Shown here: positions 11,601 through 21,050 of the stretch, one piece after another
Layout: every line of letters starts with the position of its first letter
Numbering within the stretch: the first letter of the stretch is position 1
NCBI GenBank assembly: GCA_002633005.1
Contig: NMRA01000210.1
Coordinates: forward strand, 580,178-644,177
From: Phoronis australis
Taxonomy: Eukaryota; Phoronida; Phoronidae
Direction of reading: 5' to 3'
DNA: 64,000 bases
The notes under the pieces: model-generated
Database searches by the model: none
What the model saw: the letters and a program-made list of their open reading frames with translations, nothing else
Told to the model about the DNA's origin: nothing
Made by a program: the position numbers and the translations under genes

Positions 11601-14600
11601 AGCATGGGACACCACCAACACAGCCAGTAGACTGCCAGTCAAGGGAAAATGTGCAGGTATCAGCACAAGAACAGCGTGCCCCACCACGTCCATTTCTTAG
11701 GTAAGTTATCCAGTGTCTTGTTATCCTCTAGTTAAATCATTATCTCCCCTGCCAGTTATCTCCGCTCTCCTGTATTAGAGTCCAGTTAGTGTGTGTGTGC
11801 TCTGGAATAAAACAGCTTTGACTACTGCACTTTTCTAACTTCAAAGGATTGTGCTGTGGTCCAAGCCTAGTTCTACAACCTTCAGTAGAAATTTGTTGGT
11901 TAGTTGTGAGCTTGGCATATTATCATTCACTTCTTATTTCTGGCACGCAATTGATAGGCTGCCAAAAAGTTCCCCGATTTCCCACAATTCATTGCACAGA
12001 TGACTTTCCGCACTACCCATTCAAGGTAAATGGATTTGTGAATGTTTTCAACAAACAAATGACTTGATGCTTTTATTTTGTATTCCAGTCCCTTGCTACG
12101 TGTAGAGAACACCCTACATGATGCCACCAGCAGACTGGAGGCCCTGGAACAGGCATTGTTAAAGCAGATGAACCAGCCAGCTTCAGGTCACCATGTGATA
12201 CCAACCAATGAGAATCTAGAACCGTCTCTTGCTGCAGAGATCAAGAACATCAAGAAGCACCTGGAGATGATGAAGGCCGACAAAGTTAGAGAAACAGGTT
12301 AGCCATTGTGTAAACCTGTCTTCCTCAGAAAGTTATGCACCACCTCTGTTTGTCTTGTATTAATTACTCTATACAAACGTGTCAATAGTTCCAGTTTATT
12401 CTCACTCATTAAATGACTAAATGTTCTTTTGATTCATGCCAATGACTACTAAGGAATACATGTACTATTTGTTGTGCTTTAGAGTCACCCAAGCTTGTCT
12501 TTGATAGTCCCCTTGTGGTCAAGAAGCCTGGGACATTGAAAAGGAAGGGATTTGTCTCCTCTGCAGCTCCAGTCAAGAGCAGTAAGTAACTGGATGTGTC
12601 AGTTGTGTTGTAGTGTGTCATGTTGCATGCGTTGCTTGTTGGATAACTTGTTTGTCAACGTTTTAGTCGCACGGGCTCTAGAAAGTTGGTGATTATGGGG
12701 ACGGGGAATGATTTTAACTGGAGGGTCATTGTCTGTGTTGCCCAAATTAGCCGCATTTTCTGTTGTGTGCAAAGTTTGTTTACAGACTGTTTTAGGTTCT
12801 CTTAAAGGACTTGTTACAGGAAAACCTTTTGTTTCTTAATAACATAGGGTGTGCTTAGTACCCTGAGCTTGTAATCATTTTAGTCATGGGTTTCCAAAAC
12901 GGGATTGTAGAGGGGAAAACCATTTGTTTTGGTATTACAATGGTTAGCATTGAAAGATGTCTAACATAACATAACACGAATATCATATTTTTAGCAAAAA
13001 TAACCTGAAAAATAGCAAGCTTTCCGTTCAGTACAGTCGGTGAAGTGACTTTTGTTACTCTAAGACAGTGCAAATGCCGTGTGCGATGTGAACAAGATTA
13101 GGGAATATGAAAATACAGTAGCATTTGTCTCAACGCCAACTGTCGTAAGCATGTAGACGCACAACTCCCTTAGGATCAAAACTACGTTTTGTCTTTGTTT
13201 TCCCCGGCACCATTCTACCATAAGTACACCTCGTTTACTCAATGTTATGGCGATTTTGTGAATGAAAGAACTGAGGGTATATGAAGCTGAATCTGTCCCT
13301 GGCGGGAGATTCGATTTGATTGAAAGCCCTTTAACCTTTGACCTCGGATAAGTAGTAAACAAATATCCACGCGGTTGTGCAGTTCCAAGGTGGCTTTGTT
13401 AAATCTTTTTTTTTTTCGCTACGCAGTATATATTTTGTATTTCAAGTTCCCCTAAGATGAAGATGAGGTATTTTACAAGACATGTGAAATATTGTAAAAA
13501 CAACAATTTTTTGTGAATAAGGTTGGAGATAACCTTAAAACCATTGAAGTGTCCCGATGGGAAAGTAGCATTCGTTGGTATTAGCTGCCTATATGTACCA
13601 AGTTTCTAATTGTTACAGGAAAGCTGGATGATAACATGTGTGAAGTTGGTGCTGAATATAACAGCGAAATACAACAAAAACACAGTAAGTCCAATGAATT
13701 TGTGCTAAGCAATTGTGCCTCCATTTGGTTCTTGAGATATATATTTACCTTAAACAGTACACACCATGGATTTTTGCACATTTTGAATTACCGGTGGCCA
13801 CAGACTAAATGTATGACGTAAAATTTAGCTAAACCCATGTTTATTTTGTGTAATTACCTCGAAATTTTGATTTTTCTTTCAATTTTGCCAATTTTCACAT
13901 TTCCCGCCATAAGACGTCATGGGTTGAACACAAGAGATCAGTGACTAGCATTGAACAATGGCGGAGAGTAGGGAATTTGAAAGCGACGACGATTATGAGC
14001 AAGAATTGAATGAATACTATGAAGAAACGTACGGGAATGGTGGCCAGGATGAGGAAATTGGGTTGCACGAAAGCGAGAACAAGTTTGATGTGCTTCCGGC
14101 TGCGTACTTTTCTACTTTGAGCCTTGCGAACTGGATCCTCCCGCGAGAGAAGCGGCCTCGGGCTCGGCGAGTCAACCCAGTCATCCAACAGACGATCCTG
14201 AATTAAGAGCCGATGTTTCTGAATGATAAATATTGTCCTTTATTGAACCAGACCTTCATCGTAACATCTCCTGTGACTGGAGTCGAAACACGAGTCCTCA
14301 AAGTGGGCAAAACACAGAGTGGCCCCGGACCGAATCGCTTGGTCCACGATGAGGTCCCACACTCTCGTTCGGCGCACGAAGCGATGCCACTTCTGCGCAA
14401 CTTTGGTGTCCTTCGGAACACCGAGACGTTCTCCGCCTGGCTGCTGTTGCTGCAGCCTCCGGAAACACATCTTTTCATCCCTCTACGAACCTTCTCGACG
14501 CTAAATGTACTTTGCTTTCACTTCACTCTATACACTTTGTCTCTGATCCGAACAGTATGGCGAACGACTTGGGTTCAACCCATGACGTTGTACATATTTA

Positions 14601-17600
14601 TTATTTTTTTCAATTTTTGCGTGTTTCTTTATGAGCTGTGCACTAAAGGCACTGAAATCAAGTAAGATATAATAATAAAATTTATTTTGAGGTACTAGAG
14701 TCATGTTGTGTACACTTTAAACTTGTCTTTATAATGATTACTATGTAAGCAACTATCAGGTTGCGTTTATACTAAGACGATGCTGATCTGTAATCTGAAC
14801 AAATTAGTGGAACTACATTGTATTAGTCTGTTGTGTTAGAAAGGTTAATGCAGAAAAAAGTATCAGCAAAGTTGTGTTAAAAAGACTTTTATCATGAACC
14901 TACAAAGGCTTGAATTAAGGTAAACCTCTGACTGTAAGTTATGACTTGTTAACTGACAAAAAAATGTGTAGATTTGCAGAAATGATACATTGTCTGCACC
15001 TGAATGACTTCACCGGGCCAAGGGACTAAAGCATCTGATTGGTTTTAAAGCTTGATGTCGTCATTGAGAACCAATGGGATGTCTTAGTCAGTTGACATGG
15101 GATAATTGCCAGAGTCAATCAAGTGTATCCATTCTGTCATGTCTTCTGCTTTATGTAATGGACTTGTTTGAACTTGCACCTGTTATTTCGCTCAATTCAT
15201 TTGTGTAATACAAGTCCATGTAACCCCTTCAAAGACATAATATCCAGATTGCTTATTGGATATCCCAGTAAGGCTATAAATTGTCTTTCCAGATAAAGAC
15301 ATTTTGCACATTTTAAACAGTGGCAGCATACAAAATCTACAAAGTTTGCAGACTGTTGGCAAAAAGAGAGCAAAGTTGATTTATGACTGGAGGCAGTTGA
15401 ATGGTGGGATAATCCAGGTGAGACTTAGTAAGAGTTTGGGCACTGCGTATCTCTCTACTTATGGGACATTTTGCCTTTGGCAACATAACCCCCTTTAAGT
15501 GGGTCAAATTTTGCCGTAAACTTTAAATTTACACTCGGCATGTACTTCTGAATGATGGTGGACATCTCAATGTCATGTAAGTTTCATGACTGTGTATCAC
15601 TATTGAAATTTCTGTTCATTTTTCCACTCAATGAATTCAACTCTGGTTGCTTGAAAGTTACAGGCTGGGGTACACAAATGTCGCTGTCTACCTAGCCATT
15701 ATTCAAGTAAATCATCTCTGGCTACATTGCCATTTGCAGTGTAGTGTTTTGACAATGTGGAATTGTCCAAAGAGTTTACTGCTGTTAGTTATATTTCATA
15801 TTTTCTGTAACACAGGTCAGATTTTATAATGTTGCTCCATTAGAAAGCCTCTTTTGAGTGGCTTCCTTACTTGAATTTAATTACTTAACGAGATGTCTTT
15901 GTCAAAAAACAAATTTTTGTATAAATGTGAAGGACGAATTTGACAATATTGAACATTTCATCAGCATTTCAAGAGTTCTGTTGTTATGGTTATGTAGGAC
16001 CCTAGAAAAATACCCAAATTTGGCTAACTTTGAAACACCATATCTCAAAAATAGAACTTTCCAGTACTATGGTTTATACAGTGTTCTCTAAAACATTGTT
16101 AGAAATTGTTTTTAAAATGTCCAACTTATGCACTAGGGACTGTCAGAAATTGACTGATTTTCATAAAAAATCAAAAGTTGCTTAAAATGAAAACAATGTT
16201 ATAAGTTAGAAAATTGTATCGGCATTTTTGAGTTTTCATCTTGAACATTTTTATCAAACAAAATTTGATCATGTTTTAATACCATTGTTTTGCCTTCTTT
16301 TTTACTTTACTATCAAGACATGGTTACATGGCCCAATTAATGGAGATTGATCAACAGTTAAAAAAAATCAAATTCTACAGGCTTTCTACTTTCAGAAATA
16401 TATACTTTTACTGATTAAAAGTCTATCATTTGTAGATATTTAACCTTAATTTTGATCATTCAATTTCTTTAAACTTCAGTTCTGTTTTGCATAATGTCGT
16501 TCATTAATTTTGAATGAAATTAATATAAGAGTTTGTTACAGATGACAGATCTTGAGAAGATTCCCGGAATGACAAGCAAATGGGCCCAGACTTTTATGAA
16601 AGTATGTATCAAAGTCTAGAAATTTGATACCCATTGTAAATAAACCAGTGTTGTTCCTCCGCTTGTCCACAATGTGAAACAATGTGGTTTTTAAATGCCT
16701 AAAACAAAGAAAAATTACTCCTGAAATGTCTTTTTCTGCGCTGCTTCAATGTCACGTCAATACTTATTTTGCATTTTTTAGTCTATTTTGGTTTCTGCCA
16801 ACTGGGTCAAGCACATTGGTGTCATGTCATCCAAGCTTTCAATCTATAGCGTCTGGTAGTGTTTGTATGCAGACATTGATTTAAGAGCACATATGTCTGA
16901 AGTGCCAAAGGGTTATGCATGTTGAAATGAGCTTATTCAATGCCACTGTTTCTTTATCAACGCACAGAATTGCTTACTCAATGCGCTGAGTTATTTGGTG
17001 CGCAGAATTGTTTCTTAAGTGATAACCTCTCTGCACTTATTCAGCATGCAGAATTGCTTATTCAACGAGTACTTTTCATCAATTTGACCATGTGTTGTCT
17101 GTGCTGCCTCCTCTGGCTGTAAACTTGGTTGGACATAACTGCATGTTGAAAAACTGTTGAATAAGCGTGGGAAGATAATTGTCCAAGAACCAATTCAGTG
17201 CATTTAATATGTAATTTAGTGCGTTGACTAAGTAATAATTCTGCACATAGATTCAGGAACAGTGCGCAGTGAATCAGCATATACCAACACATGGAAAGGT
17301 ACACGTTTTAAGAACCTTTTGCGGCTTCATACCAAGAGTACCATTAAATTTCCAGAGATGTTCAGTTGTGCTTGATGCAGTATACGTACCTTGGATAATC
17401 CATCATGGCATAAACCGTCATTTGGAATTGCCGTTGCTTTTTGTCAGCATTGATTTATTTGCCATATTAATACAACAACACGTAACTCATCATTCCTAGT
17501 TTGTCCCATCTGTTCCATATTTTCCGTTAAACCATCCCCCTTACTCTAGAAAACACATTCAACTTTCCTTGTATTAACTGTCTGAAAAGGGCAGCAATCT

Positions 17601-18036
17601 GACGTCACTTTGCACTGAACCATAGAGGGGCCAAAACTGAAATGACTTCCAACCGGGAAAAGACTTCTTGCCATGAATAGGGGAGTCATGACCCCGCTGT
17701 ATGAAAATGTATAGCATAATGACTTACTGATAGTCCGATACTCTCTGACAAGGGCCTCTAGTGAACAGTTAACACACTGCTCTGTTTGTGTTTGGTGAGT
17801 GGTTGTGGTTCAGCTTTTGTGGTCGGGATGCTTATTGTGTAGAAAGTCTTCATGGTGCATGACAAGTATTTTGTGGAGGGTGGTGAAGATTTTCAAGTGA
17901 TACAGCTCTGTGGCCAGTGCTAAGAGTTTGTTGTCCCTCTCCAGCTTCTGATTACAGTATTGTAAAGAGTTCACAACGTTGATGTTGCAATAACTAAGAG
18001 CTTCTTGTGTTGCAGACCAACTTGGTGAAGACATGA
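2605..18036 (+). CDS. KIF22: Kinesin-like protein KIF22 (kinesin-10, chromokinesin Kid), spliced
   Basis: Plus-end microtubule motor that binds chromosome arms and drives their movement on the mitotic spindle (family knowledge). Exons: 2605-2756, 3497-3621, 3922-4070, 4778-4923, 7573-7737, 10083-10200, 10921-11059, 11598-11700, 12089-12297, 12483-12581, 13619-13684, 15293-15417, 16542-16601, and possibly 18016-18036. All internal phases agree, giving about 558 aa (human about 665). The motor domain (residues 1-330) has the P-loop YGPTGAGKT (87-95), switch I NEQSSRSH (199-206), switch II VDLAGSE (229-235) and the [11 protein letters not shown] helix. A short helical segment (exon 9) follows. 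The last exons encode the helix-hairpin-helix DNA-binding tail ([15 protein letters not shown], then [12 protein letters not shown]), which is diagnostic of KIF22. The stalk is shorter than in vertebrates, so an exon may be missed between 13684 and 15293. The last exon is weak and has its own entry. Start: the ATG at 2605 gives a normal N-terminus running straight into VKVIARVRP. Confidence 0.93.
2827..3032. repeat. Fold-back (MITE-like) element in KIF22 intron 1
   Basis: Arms of about 24 bp (CTATTGTTACTTGAACCTGG at about 2827 and its reverse complement ending about 3032) enclose about 155 bp. Inside, GAGGACATCTCC occurs twice in direct orientation. The structure would fold into a hairpin and looks like a non-autonomous DNA element. 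Confidence 0.6.
5188..6766. mobile_element. hAT-like non-autonomous DNA transposon with CAGGGCTTGGAAT termini
   Basis: It begins CAGGGCTTGGAATTTTCC and ends ATTCCAAGCCCTG, a perfect 13-bp terminal inverted repeat of the CAGGG type typical of hAT elements. Subterminal fold-back motifs (CCGCGGAAACGCGG) follow the left end. Relatives lie at 27286-27740 and 35447-35652. It is split by an inner repeat between about 5566 and 6638. I see no 8-bp target duplication here, and the short ORFs inside look non-functional. Confidence 0.65.
5566..6638 (+). repeat. Inner element: about 150-bp diverged tandem repeats containing CTAGTGGC
   Basis: This block interrupts the hAT-like element, because its flanks rejoin in the copy at 27.3-27.7 kb. 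The ends carry inverted ATGCGCCCACA / TGTGGGCGCAT. Inside, the phrase (C)CTAGTGGCNNTTTT recurs at about 5771, 5916, 6076 and 6222. Each is preceded by a GACTAC-type stretch and an earlier ATGAAATTTGG-like stretch, giving units of about 145-160 bp. The left part has a GTCCG/GCGTCC mini-array (5608-5662). A diverged array of the same kind is at 38820-39610. Confidence 0.6.
7090..7201. repeat. Fold-back element in KIF22 intron 4
   Basis: About 38-bp imperfect arms (GATGTGAAAAAATTTTAAAT ... ACTTCTGGAACTTA and the reverse complement TAAGTTCCAGAAGT ... TTTTTCACTTC) surround a short AT-rich loop. It is a typical small MITE. Confidence 0.6.
7919..8067. repeat. GC-rich fold-back MITE in KIF22 intron 5
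   Basis: The terminal inverted repeat pairs ATATTTTGT ... GGCAGCGCCCAG on the left with CTGGGCGCTGTC ... ACAAAATAT on the right. The GC-rich core stands out from the AT-rich intron. Confidence 0.6.
10401..10612 (+). repeat. tRNA-derived SINE (second family), plus copy
   Basis: The head GGAGGAGGCAGTGTGCCC and a decayed B box (GTGGATTCTAGTCCC, 10456-10470) are followed by an unrelated body ending with CGTCTGGTACAACGTGTATC. Body and head both match, in reverse orientation, the copy at 58757-58985. It lies in KIF22 intron 6. Confidence 0.7.
10677..10805. repeat. Near-perfect hairpin element in KIF22 intron 6
   Basis: The left arm starts GGTAATAGAAAGTTAC and continues through GTCATGGAAGTTTTTGAAACCACT. 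The right arm is its reverse complement, ending GTCACTTTCTATTACC. Arms are about 50 bp around a loop of about 25 bp, so this is a young fold-back MITE. Confidence 0.7.
13958..14206 (+). CDS. Acidic 82-aa ORF inside the THAP element, function unknown
   Basis: The ATG lies in ACAATGGCGGAG, a favourable start context 24 bp inside the left inverted repeat. The N-terminus is rich in Asp/Glu ([17 protein letters not shown]) and the C-terminus is basic ([10 protein letters not shown]). I do not recognise the family. It may be the N-terminal part of a second transposon protein, or of the transposase after internal deletion. Being TIR-internal argues against a host exon. Confidence 0.35.
   Translation: MAESREFESDDDYEQELNEYYEETYGNGGQDEEIGLHESENKFDVLPAAYFSTLSLANWILPREKRPRARRVNPVIQQTILN
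14240..14478 (-). pseudogene. THAP zinc-finger fragment, frameshifted
   Basis: The minus-strand ATG at 14478 opens with [14 protein letters not shown], the first zinc pair of a C2CH THAP finger. After NVSVF the frame must shift to continue with [17 protein letters not shown] and then [11 protein letters not shown], the second C-x2-H pair and following motif. Together these are the length and order of a THAP DNA-binding domain. One frame change and a nearby stop show it is inactive. Confidence 0.6.
15988..16413 (+). repeat. Left arm of a long inverted-repeat element (KIF22 3' end)
   Basis: It starts GGTTATGTAGGACCC and runs to about TTTTACTGA. The reverse complement of 18372-18787 matches it along its length, for example at ATGTAGGACCC and at ATCAAATTC ... 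TTTCAGAAA. A related arm is at 36670-37115. It lies within the intron before KIF22 exon 13, so the paired arms flank that exon. Confidence 0.6.
16917..17300. repeat. Palindromic minisatellite (TTATTCAACGCGCAGAATTG-like units)
   Basis: Short units such as CTTATTCAA and GCGCAGAATTG repeat several times in plus orientation over 16930-17070. They then recur as reverse complements (GTTGAATAAGC, AATTCTGCAC) over 17150-17260. It sits in the last KIF22 intron or just downstream. Confidence 0.55.
18016..18036 (+). CDS. KIF22: Possible last coding exon of KIF22
   Basis: The preceding exon ends in phase 0 after TFMK with a GTATGT donor. An acceptor (CTTGTGTTGCAG) at 18015 opens a frame TNLVKT followed by TGA. 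The vertebrate tail continues FLK-ANIL, so T-N-L is a plausible match at that point, but only six residues are involved. This exon coincides with the first unit of a minisatellite, which lowers confidence. If the intron were retained, the frame would instead stop after VCIKV near 16618. Confidence 0.3.
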   Translation, partial: TNLVKT

Positions 18037-18180
18037 AAATGATACCAGTATGACCTCACAACTTGGTGAAAACATTGTGATGCCAGAATAACCGTACAAC
18101 TTGGTGAAGAAAGTAGAACTGCACAACTTGGACAGGACCGTGTGGTAATGGTACAATGTGAAGATGTCATGATAACAGTA
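18016..18180 (+). repeat. Minisatellite with ACAACTTGGTGAAGA units
   Basis: The phrase CAACTTGGTGAA(G/A)A recurs at about 18018, 18059 and 18098, with decayed units at about 18124 and 18153. The period is about 26-41 bp. Its first unit contains the possible last KIF22 exon. Confidence 0.65.
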
Positions 18181-18371
18181 CATGGTGGTGGCTGTTCAGT
18201 AACTGTGCAGTCGTACAGCCTGAACGCAACAATACAATCGTCCAATGTGGAGAAAAGTTATGTAACTTCATTACCCTACAGCTGGTAATGAGGATATTGT
18301 GATACTCAGCAACTTGAAGACATTAAATGTTTTGTGGGACCGTATCAACATGCCTGTGTATTTAGCCAATG

Positions 18372-18787
18372 ATTTTAATAGTCAGTGAAACTATATATTT
18401 TCTGAAATTAGGAAGTCTATGGAATTTGATTTTTTACTTCATACCGATCTGCTTTTAATTGGATTAGGAGACCATGTTTTTTTAAGTAAAACTTCATAGC
18501 AAAAGACAAATTTCATTTGATATCGTTGTTCAAGTTGAAATCTCAAAAATGATGTTATGTTTTTTATTTACACTTTTATTTTTTTCATAAGAATTATAAA
18601 TTTAAAGTTCTATTTTTGTAATAGCCCATCATCGAAAACAGAACGTACATTTTAAAGACAATTCCTGGCAGCATTTTGAAGAAGAGCGCATAAAGCAAAC
18701 TATCTGAGAGTTTCATTGGAATCCGATCAGCAATATCTGAGGTTACATGTTCCAAATTAGCCAAATTTGGGTCCTACATAATGTTAA
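18372..18787 (-). repeat. Right arm of the long inverted-repeat element
   Basis: The reverse complement begins ATTATGTAGGACCCAAATTTGG and parallels the 15988-16413 arm at an estimated three quarters identity. Between the two arms lie KIF22 exon 13, two minisatellites and a minus-strand ORF (17810-18034). That ORF resembles one in the second element at 37362-37703. Confidence 0.6.
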
Positions 18788-19379
18788 GTACAGTACAGTA
18801 GTCGTAAAAACACTGTACAGCGACACCTTGCAGTAAAATGTTGTACTATCAAGAAGGCAAGATAACTTTACACTAATATAAAGTGATGAAGACAAATCTT
18901 GAATACACTTGTGCATCAGTTCAATATACGTCTACGTTTTTGTTTAATTATACACATACAATTATTAATTTGTGCTGCAGCAATGATGTTTTGCATGTTG
19001 TGGAAATTCTGTTTATTAGTTTCATCTACAAGGTTGAAATTACAATTATACATTTTGTATTTGAAACCCTGTGTGTATATTTGTGTATATTTATTTATGG
19101 TGCCAGCCACACCCAAATCAAAATTTAATGACAATATTAAATTGTATATTATTGGTAGTCTTATTCAACCGAGTGAAATTTTTTGATATCATCATTGTAA
19201 ATTACATGCATATCTTATTCATAAAATTTTTGTAACTTATGTTTTTTCATTGATTTCTACTTACCTACCAAAACGGTAAGTGTACCATCTGTTTTTGCAC
19301 CTGATGTCCAGGAAATTGAGCACATGGACAACAATTCATATACGTGTGTTCAGTAATAAATTCCTAAGAATTTGAAATA

Positions 19380-20240
19380 CAGTAGAGCCAACTTAATGTC
19401 GTGCCCACGCTTTCAACATAAATTATGCTAATAAGCGGGACATTCCATTAAACTGGCTCCAGTGTGGCAGAACTGAAATTTCAAGTCAAAAGGACTGATT
19501 AGGGCACCTTTCAGTGGATCATAATGTATAAAGATTAGTTGAGCTCGAGTCTGAAATGCTTAGAAATTTTCTGTACCTCTGTGACCCTCTCAAAGTGGTC
19601 TTAAACTAAACAGTCCTCTTAATTGATTATTTCCTGTTTACTCAATACCTAAACTGAAGCAGGTTACTCAGTCACAAAACGATGACAATTTAAACCCATC
19701 CAGGCTATGATCAAATGATTTCTGTCTTCAAACATATCCAGAACGCCAGTAAGTATAAGTTTGAAAAAGTCATTCATTAGTTGCAACAGGGCGAGTAAAA
19801 AACTGGGCCATTTAAAGTCAGAGTCAAGTGACCCTTCAATTCCTTTTAATAGTAGAAATCCATCACCGTCATAGCAAAGGAGACTTTTGAGACAAGTTTG
19901 CGAGATTCGTTTTTTTTATCTTAACTGGGAATGAAATGCACATTTAACATTAACAAGGCCATCTTTCCTCACAGTGAACCACTTTTTAAACCATTTTGTG
20001 GTCATTTTTGACCATTTTCCTCTCAAAATCTTGACCTCCACTGCAAGACAATAATTCCTACGATATATTTGCCAGGGATTTTTAATACAATTGAACTCGT
20101 ACATGAATGAAATAAGTACATTTACTAATTTTTTTCCGAAATAAGAGAGAAAAAAGATGACGTGCCAACTTTTCCAAGTTAGTTTACTTTGATTTTTAGG
20201 ACCTTTCATCATTTTGTTGCATTTTCCGAGATAAAATAAT
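19380..20240 (+). repeat. Dispersed repeat, copy 1 (related to 45480-45990)
   Basis: Several blocks occur in the same order and orientation near 45.5-46.0 kb: AGGACT..TTAGGGCACCTTT, GAGTCT-AAATGCTT, GTAGAAATC followed by ATC-ACGG/CCGTCA stretches, and GGAATGAA-TGCA followed by AGCGAACCA-like sequence. No protein domain was recognised. Confidence 0.5.
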
Positions 20241-21050
20241 TTTCTCAACTTAGAGTTAAAGCACACGACATTTTTAGTCCTTAAGGTTACGTAAGATTTT
20301 ATGAAAAGTGTTCCTATTAACCTGCTAAAAGTAAGAAGCCTGATGATTTTGATTCCTGGCTTTTTACCATTCTGTCATTAACTGGCTAACATGACGTCTT
20401 TTTGGAGAATTTAGTAAAACAAGTTACTAGTAAGTAAATCGATAGCAAAACAATGGGTGCCACAGATGTGTTCTCTTCAGAAGTATGAATACGATGTTCA
20501 CATGGTGCCTGGTTTATTCTGTTCAGGGTGTGAGCTCATCCGTCCGCAAGCTGGGTGCCTTTGCTACCCATGGCAACATTAAGTGTTCGCTGTGTCTCGT
20601 ATAATGCTTCCCATTTGCTTTCAAGCAGTCATGAGCCCTGAGAGGAATGTGTCTGAGCATTCCATTATTTCAAATCCAGCATTTTTATCATTTCATTAAC
20701 AAACTGGGCCACACTGTTTATGATTTATTGATAACAGTTATACCTCAACAAATACAATTTAACAGTTTCTACATGATGCTTGAACGGCAATTTTGCCATC
20801 TGTTACAGTTCAGTAGTATTATTGGTTGCAATTCAGGGTACTAACGCTTAGTTACATATCTTTTTACCAAGAATAATTATGGACACCACAGCAAACTGCA
20901 TTACACTAAGTAAGAAATACTACTTCAAAACCAGAATTATTCATCTGAGTTAGAGTCAAAACACTGATATCAAGGGTACTGGCATACTTTGTAATGTCCC
21001 TGGACATGGAATCAATCAACACACACCAAGTTCTTCTACGCTTGACTGCA

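Larger units (their letters stand above)
13914..14588. mobile_element. THAP-domain DNA transposon remnant with 21-bp TIRs (KIF22 intron 11)
   Basis: The ends are inverted: ACGTCATGGGTTGAACACAAG on the left matches the right end at 20 of 21 positions. Between them lie two ORFs that converge. The plus ORF (13958-14206) is acidic. The minus region (about 14478-14240) encodes a THAP zinc finger interrupted by one frame change. A THAP finger in a TIR-bounded element points to a P, Kolobok or ISL2EU-type transposon, here short and probably internally deleted. No target duplication was recognised. Confidence 0.6.
18037..21050. other. Convergent intergenic region between KIF22 and CHCHD2
   Basis: No host exon was recognised. 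It contains the rest of the minisatellite, the right arm of the inverted-repeat element (18372-18787) and a dispersed repeat (19380-20240). An AT-rich stretch follows in which TTTATT at 20724-20729 (AATAAA on the minus strand) could be the CHCHD2 polyadenylation signal, about 320 bp past its stop. A 116-aa minus ORF (19916-20266) falls inside the repeat and has no recognised family. Confidence 0.5.
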
